Virus record (IMG/VR): IMGVR_UViG_3300009314_000031
Span: 1-41,087 of that record
Strand: one strand, 5' to 3'
Origin: a virus
DNA: 41,087 nt
Shown here: positions 36,669 to 41,087 of the stretch, in pieces
How the letters are laid out: every line of letters begins with the position of its first letter
Position numbering within the stretch: the stretch's first letter is position 1
The notes under the pieces: generated by a model
What the model was told of the DNA's origin: nothing
Seen by the model: the letters and a program-made list of their open reading frames with translations, nothing else
Database searches by the model: none
Made by a program: the position numbers and the translations under genes

Positions 36669-39130
36669 CTACTATGGTCGTCTGTTACTCTCATGTAGTT
36701 CCAGTATTGTGCAAACTTTAGTTTATTGCTAAAGTCAGCCGTTATCTTTTCGCCGCCTACTCCCCATCCCCGATGTAACTTGACTATCCTCAAGGCCTCC
36801 GCTATCTCTAAGCCTTCTTCATCCCAATTAGCGTAGACCATGACGCTATCGCCTATCTCGATGGAACCCGTGATAGTTTTATCAATGAACTCGCCACCGA
36901 TTCTCGTCGTGACTATGTTTCTCTTAATGAGTTCTTGATAGGCCCTTTGACGGGCCATACCTGACGTAGTAATCTCAGCGTCACGATAAGTGAACCAGAA
37001 CTCTTGGCCTTTGTCAGTTATCTCGGCGTTATCCCTGACTTCCTCTACGACCCGGTTCCCATCTGCATCTTCGCCACCAATAACCCTCACGATGTTAGCA
37101 TAGTTTGACCAGTCGAATTGCTTGGAGATGACTTTAATATTCGGGATTGTTCCCGGGGCTCGGCTTGAAGATGCGGCCTTTAGAATGACACTGGCACTTT
37201 TATCCGACCCTCTCCTTGTCGTGAATATTACAGTCCACGTGGTTCCATCATAAGTGACATAGAACTCGGCCCCGGCCAAGTCTGCTAACTTCTTTACCCC
37301 GGTATAAGCGTCCTCATAATCTGTATCAATGCTGACGGCATCCGTTTTCTCTGTGATATCGAACTCGTAAACGTAGGGGTCTGTTCCAGTATCAGTTAGG
37401 AACCCCTGAATTTTAATTTGAGTTTCAGCCGGGTCTACTCCGGCCACGTCTAAGTCAAATGGGGCCGTCTGGTCATCAGCTAAAACGCTACTGTCTGCGG
37501 CCTTAAGAATATCCCATAAGACATCTGTAGCTATACCGACCCCGGAAGCCGTGAGAAGGCCCCATGATTGCATAGCACCCGAAGCCATGACTGTCTCAGT
37601 TGTGAAATCCCCGGTCGTTTCTCCTTTGTAGAGCCTAAGCCCGGTGGGGTCTTCGAGAATAGCCCAACCATCATTAGTCCCGTCGAATCCACCGAAGAAA
37701 TGACCCTGAAGTTCCTCATCCCATTTTCCTGTGCTGAAAACTCTAACCCCTGAAGGGTAGAAGGGCCAACCACTATCGTATCTACTTACTACTTCGACTC
37801 CGTCACGATATTTGAATATCCGAGCCCCAGCAGTAGCATTGACTAGAAGATAAGCACAGCCACTGTCATCAGTGGCCATAGAGCCATAGTTAACATTTAG
37901 ATTGTCTACGGTATCATCATCCCAAGAACCCCCGACACTTGTTTTCCAACATAAAAAGGCATCTCCACCATCAATGACGAATAGATAATGGTCATACTGT
38001 AGATTCGTTCCTGTCTGACATGAATCTATATCGTTTGACGTCGAGACGATTTTACGAACATAAGTGAAGGTTCCGGCTGACCTATCCCAAAGGTATTCAT
38101 CTAGGTCATTAGCCGGGATGTCACAGACTATTCCAATTACGTCGCCATCTGTAGGCTTCGGGGTTACTGCGTGGAGATTCATCCCTTCCGGGCCGTTGAA
38201 CCTATTATTCCATGATACCCCGTCATCTGTTGATTCCCAAGCGGCCCCGGTTCCTCCATTATCCACGACTATCCACATATGGCCTTGGCTATCCCAAGTC
38301 GGGCCCTGATGGAAGTTACCGGCATCAATGTTATTGTCTATGAGAGCCATAGTGACTACACCGGTTTCGTCGTTTATTGTGCCCTGGTAGAAGTCCACGT
38401 TGGCCCCGTCATTTATGAACATATAGACCTTAGAATCGTGCCAAGCGATACCCCAATATTCGGTGCTTGAGTTTACGGCACTGTCGGCCCTTGTCCAAGC
38501 GGCGAAGTCTGTGCTATGATAATAGTAAATGTCGTTACCCTCTCGGGTGAAAATGTAGAATCGTCTTGTAGTTCCATCATACCAGAAGGCCGCATGGCCA
38601 CCGGCCGCACCGAAGTCTGCTATGGTTCGGCCGTTTGCGAACTCATCTTCAAGTTCGTCGCCTTCAAGGTCGTATTCTATGTTAATCTTATTGAATGACT
38701 CTATATCCATGAGGAACTCTATGGACGTATCCCAATCCTGTAAGGCCGTGATATACTCGAAGGTTCCTACTAGGCTTGTGGCAAAGTCTGTCTCACTAAG
38801 TATGGCCGTCAGGGCTGCCGATGTTGTTGAGCTTACAATACTCTGAGAAGTAGTTGGGAAATCGCTAAGTCGGCGTGTCCAATCAAAGCCGGAAACGGGC
38901 ATCGGATGTCGGCCCCGGCTTGAGAACTTGATAGTGGGTTTTTCCTGTCGGCCGTCAAATACTTCGGCCCCATCCCGAGCTATCTGAAATCTGTCGAAGC
39001 CCTCAAGATTCTTTGTGTCTTTCAAGACAGTCTCGAAGGTTGCGATTCCATCTACATCCCAATCCATAGAGACAGATGTGATAGGCTCGGCTTCGCCGTC
39101 AATCTCTATGGTGTATGGATTAGCACTCAC
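36653..39130 (-). CDS. Tail hub protein with an inserted Asp-box propeller, 825 aa
   Basis: The N-terminal 120 residues (YTIEIDGEAEPITSVSMDWD...DGRQEKP) and the C-terminal 160 (GGEDADGNRVVEEVRD...RIVKLHRGWGVGG) resemble the gp27/ Dit-Tal hub fold at the tail tip. Between them (about residues 170-500) is a repeated YW.../SxDxGxxW region: ESTDDGVSWNNRF and similar, an Asp-box (BNR) beta-propeller as in sialidases and glycan-binding proteins. It may bind or trim the host surface glycan. No sialidase Arg triad was identified. Confidence 0.68.
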   Translation of the reverse strand: MSANPYTIEIDGEAEPITSVSMDWDVDGIATFETVLKDTKNLEGFDRFQIARDGAEVFDGRQEKPTIKFSSRGRHPMPVSGFDWTRRLSDFPTTSQSIVSSTTSAALTAILSETDFATSLVGTFEYITALQDWDTSIEFLMDIESFNKINIEYDLEGDELEDEFANGRTIADFGAAGGHAAFWYDGTTRRFYIFTREGNDIYYYHSTDFAAWTRADSAVNSSTEYWGIAWHDSKVYMFINDGANVDFYQGTINDETGVVTMALIDNNIDAGNFHQGPTWDSQGHMWIVVDNGGTGAAWESTDDGVSWNNRFNGPEGMNLHAVTPKPTDGDVIGIVCDIPANDLDEYLWDRSAGTFTYVRKIVSTSNDIDSCQTGTNLQYDHYLFVIDGGDAFLCWKTSVGGSWDDDTVDNLNVNYGSMATDDSGCAYLLVNATAGARIFKYRDGVEVVSRYDSGWPFYPSGVRVFSTGKWDEELQGHFFGGFDGTNDGWAILEDPTGLRLYKGETTGDFTTETVMASGAMQSWGLLTASGVGIATDVLWDILKAADSSVLADDQTAPFDLDVAGVDPAETQIKIQGFLTDTGTDPYVYEFDITEKTDAVSIDTDYEDAYTGVKKLADLAGAEFYVTYDGTTWTVIFTTRRGSDKSASVILKAASSSRAPGTIPNIKVISKQFDWSNYANIVRVIGGEDADGNRVVEEVRDNAEITDKGQEFWFTYRDAEITTSGMARQRAYQELIKRNIVTTRIGGEFIDKTITGSIEIGDSVMVYANWDEEGLEIAEALRIVKLHRGWGVGGEKITADFSNKLKFAQYWNYMRVTDDHSRWLTA

Positions 39131-40539
39131 AGCCTAATCCCTTGCCGTTCCAGTTCTTTGATGAATATATCTGCCGTAACTTGGGCTAACTCCCTTGCAG
39201 AACTTTCATCAAGCCCGATGAAATTACCTATTGAGAACGTGATGCTGTAGCCGCCACCTCCACCACCAGCCCCGCCAATAGGAGATATTGAAACCATTTC
39301 AGGTCCGGCTTCACCGGTTATAAACTTAGTCGGTGTGCTGACCATCCCCCTAAAGCCATGCTGACCCCTTTCCTCCCATCCGGGTTCGTCATAGGTTGGA
39401 ACACTCGGGGTTTTTACTTTCGGGCTTCCTTTTCCAAGGCCGATGAACTTTTTAACAGGCTTAGGTAGCCAATCGAATAGTTCTTCAAACATGCCTCTGA
39501 CGAAGCTACCGAAGGCTGAAATCAAGCTGGTGAAAACGGCTGGCCAATCTGTCTCATCTATGACCCTAGCCATCTCGTATCCTAGCTTGAAGAGGCCCTG
39601 AGCTATCATCAATGGGAGCCTTACTGCGAAACGTCCGAGGCTTGAGAACACCCATTCCCAATCTATGTTCTCGATGATTTCCCATATTTTCTGACCTAGT
39701 CCGTCAAAAATATCTGTGATTAGGCTTACTATTCCCTCCCAATCGCCTTCTTTAATCATCTCTATGACGTCGAGAACCGTAGTTACGAGACTCACGAAGT
39801 TTTCCATCAAATCTGACACTACGGGAATAAGGGCTTCACCGATGACGGTTTTAATATCTACCATAGTAGCCGCAAATCTTTCCTGTGCTAACTGAGTCTC
39901 AGAGATGTTATCACCTAGCTCCTTGGCCTTCTCATTGAGGCTACCGATAGCGGCCGTCATGAAAGCCGTTTTCTTTTCATCTTCTGTTAGCTGTGCGGCC
40001 GTCTTTCCTAGCGTAGCAGCGAAATCATCATAGGCTGCATTAGTATCGACCAGAATACCGAGGTTGTCCAAGATTAACTTAGACTGTCGGCCAATACCCG
40101 TAGTCAAGTCTTGAACGGCCTCTAAAGTAGTCCGACCCATAGCCGCTCCCACTCTCTGTGCGGCCGCAAATAGTTCATCAAGCTCATCCCGGGGAAGGCC
40201 CAATGCCATAGCGTTGTTGGCGGCCGTTAGAAGGTCAATCTCACTGATTGTTCCGCCCACTGCATCTTGCAAACCCTCTATGCTGAGGCCCCAATCTGCT
40301 ACAGGGTCACGCATGTTCTCGAAGGATGTTCTAAGCGTTTCCGCTTTAGCTCCTAATTGAATGGACTCTTGGCCGACGTCGACAAGCGCATTTACGACGT
40401 CACGGGCTAGAAATCCGGCAGCAGACTTGGCTATGTCCTTGAAGGCGCCGCCTATCCCTTTCTTAGCTTGGTCCATTCCTTTTTTCGTATCGTCCTCTAT
40501 AATGAGGCGACCTGAAACAATTACCATTGGTTGAGACAT
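39127..40539 (-). CDS. Tape measure protein, 470 aa
   Basis: A helix-rich protein with hydrophobic segments around the middle and a Gly-rich C-terminal GGAGGGGGGYSI next to FITGEAGPEMVSI, a segment common in tape measure proteins. It follows the chaperone and gp10-like genes and precedes the hub. At about 1.5 angstrom per residue the tail would be near 70 nm, which is short for a siphovirus. N-terminal repeats look like TMP helices (AAQRVGAAMGRTTLEAVQDL). Confidence 0.82.
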   Translation of the reverse strand: MSQPMVIVSGRLIIEDDTKKGMDQAKKGIGGAFKDIAKSAAGFLARDVVNALVDVGQESIQLGAKAETLRTSFENMRDPVADWGLSIEGLQDAVGGTISEIDLLTAANNAMALGLPRDELDELFAAAQRVGAAMGRTTLEAVQDLTTGIGRQSKLILDNLGILVDTNAAYDDFAATLGKTAAQLTEDEKKTAFMTAAIGSLNEKAKELGDNISETQLAQERFAATMVDIKTVIGEALIPVVSDLMENFVSLVTTVLDVIEMIKEGDWEGIVSLITDIFDGLGQKIWEIIENIDWEWVFSSLGRFAVRLPLMIAQGLFKLGYEMARVIDETDWPAVFTSLISAFGSFVRGMFEELFDWLPKPVKKFIGLGKGSPKVKTPSVPTYDEPGWEERGQHGFRGMVSTPTKFITGEAGPEMVSISPIGGAGGGGGGYSITFSIGNFIGLDESSARELAQVTADIFIKELERQGIRL

Positions 40540-40543
40540 CTAA

Positions 40544-40972
40544 TCACCCAGGAATCTTTGCCATTCCCTCCCAAACATATTTTTTAAGCCGGTTATTCCG
40601 AGCCCACCTTAACGCTGGTCTAAAATATGGTCTAGGACGCATAAACCTAGTGCCGTATTCCACATAGGCGGCATAATCCACAATCTGACCTGTTCTCGGG
40701 TTTCTCACGTGACCACCGGCCGCTATACCGACATACGTTGTCCGACCCTGTTTTGTGTATCTCTCTATCCTGATGCTCTTTTTGAGGGCTCCTGTGTCAA
40801 TCGAAACGAGGGACTTGGCTTTAACCTTTGCATCTTCGGCTGTTTTTCTGAGAGCATATACAATAACTGTATGAATCTCATCCGGGATGGTCTTAGCTAA
40901 GACTCTTTCCAGCTCGTCGAGATTTTCCCATCTAATCCCCGCCCGGACTCTACCTACCGGTGTAATTAACAC
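40544..40972 (-). CDS. HK97 gp10-like tail/neck protein, 142 aa
   Basis: Central helix (VIVYALRKTAEDAKVKAKSL), IDTGALKKSI, then VRNPRTGQIVDYAAYVEYG, RPRPYFRPAL: the family pattern of HK97 gp10 tail components. It normally sits with neck genes; here it is between the chaperone and tape measure. GTG start at 40972 overlaps the chaperone C-terminal frame by 23 bp. Confidence 0.85.
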   Translation of the reverse strand: MLITPVGRVRAGIRWENLDELERVLAKTIPDEIHTVIVYALRKTAEDAKVKAKSLVSIDTGALKKSIRIERYTKQGRTTYVGIAAGGHVRNPRTGQIVDYAAYVEYGTRFMRPRPYFRPALRWARNNRLKKYVWEGMAKIPG

Positions 40973-41087
40973 GTCTTCTCCCTCTCATTCTGGCCTTTAT
41001 AGACTCCTCTAGGAACGAGAAAGCGACCGGGTCATATTCCCGATACCTTCCTAGTTCTTCGGGCGTCTTTCCGAGGGCTAAACACAT
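40950..41087 (-). CDS. Tail chaperone C-terminal frame (gpT-like), 45 aa from ATG
   Basis: MCLALGKTPEELGRYREYDP then VAFSFLEES, a helical acidic segment followed by KARMRGRRR. In the circular genome it follows the chaperone gene (121-618) and is joined to it by an open +1 frame (VLTLEAQALLE before the Met). This is the gpGT-like extension, or a separate gene if the ATG is used. The right-end copy is complete. Confidence 0.65.
   Translation of the reverse strand: MCLALGKTPEELGRYREYDPVAFSFLEESIKARMRGRRRVNYTGR
40969..41087. repeat. Right copy of 119-bp terminal direct repeat
   Basis: Identical to 1-119. See the left copy for meaning. Positions after 40968 should be removed when circularising. 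Confidence 0.95.

Noticed and set aside
1-41087. tRNA genes, CRISPR arrays, integrase and attachment sites
   Set aside because: No cloverleaf, regular repeat-spacer series, tyrosine or serine recombinase motif was seen by eye. A tRNA scan would be more sensitive.
1-41087. Full change of the genetic code with TGA always Trp
   Set aside because: Many well-defined genes end at TGA with ATGA overlaps, and Trp is TGG in all large genes. Only local readthrough or mutation is supported.

Overview
The window is one complete virus genome rather than a slice of a chromosome. Its first 119 bases recur exactly as its last 119 (1-119 = 40969-41087), so the unit is a circular or circularly permuted molecule of 40,968 bp. 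It encodes a full head-tail (siphovirus-like, Caudoviricetes) virion: small and large terminase, portal, MuF-like protein, a prohead protease joined to a scaffold, HK97-fold major capsid protein, neck proteins, tail tube, tail chaperone with a probable frameshift, tape measure, tail hub and adhesin. The host is most likely an archaeon. This is inferred from TATA-box promoters about 26 bp upstream of putative transcript starts, no recognisable bacterial -35/-10 pairs, Shine-Dalgarno sequences of GGTG/GGAGG type, and many tiny CxxC zinc-ribbon proteins. The lineage (methanogen, ANME, thermophile or other) cannot be fixed from sequence alone.

Layout. (1) One minus-strand late operon starts at the small terminase (24992), runs leftward to position 1, wraps through the junction to 41087 and ends at 33904. 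In order: terminases, zinc mini-proteins, portal, two amplified families of virion-surface-like proteins (20.4-16.5 kb), MuF-like pieces, protease-scaffold fusion, interrupted zinc-ribbon frame, structured leader and capsid protein, a nine-gene sugar/glycosyltransferase/methyltransferase cassette (11.0-2.5 kb), neck and tail tube, tail chaperone, then (wrapped) gp10-like protein, tape measure, hub with an Asp-box propeller, and adhesin. (2) From 25.0 to 28.3 kb lies a DNA-modification block: Vsr-like endonuclease (+), ParB-like protein, C5-cytosine methyltransferase and zinc protein (-), then a ribbon-helix-helix regulator and a second, compact C5 methyltransferase (+) whose motif I holds an in-frame TGA. 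(3) From 30.04 to 28.09 kb a minus-strand operon carries a DUF932-like protein and four mini-proteins. (4) From 30.29 to 33.94 kb a plus-strand operon carries winged-helix regulators, zinc mini-proteins, a possible holin pair and unknown genes.

How the parts fit. Virion assembly, tail building and glycan decoration are made from one late transcription unit. Two C5 methyltransferases could mark the viral DNA and the Vsr-like enzyme could repair deaminated 5-methylcytosine. The early-type units share a 10-bp leader, GGTGCGATGG, placed about 26 bp from a TATA box. No polymerase, helicase, primase, integrase, tRNA or CRISPR array was recognised. The most unusual signals are the shared promoter leader, three reading frames that continue sensibly through TGA (one also through TAG), the glycosylation island inside the structural operon, the amplified surface-protein families and the structured leader in front of the capsid gene.
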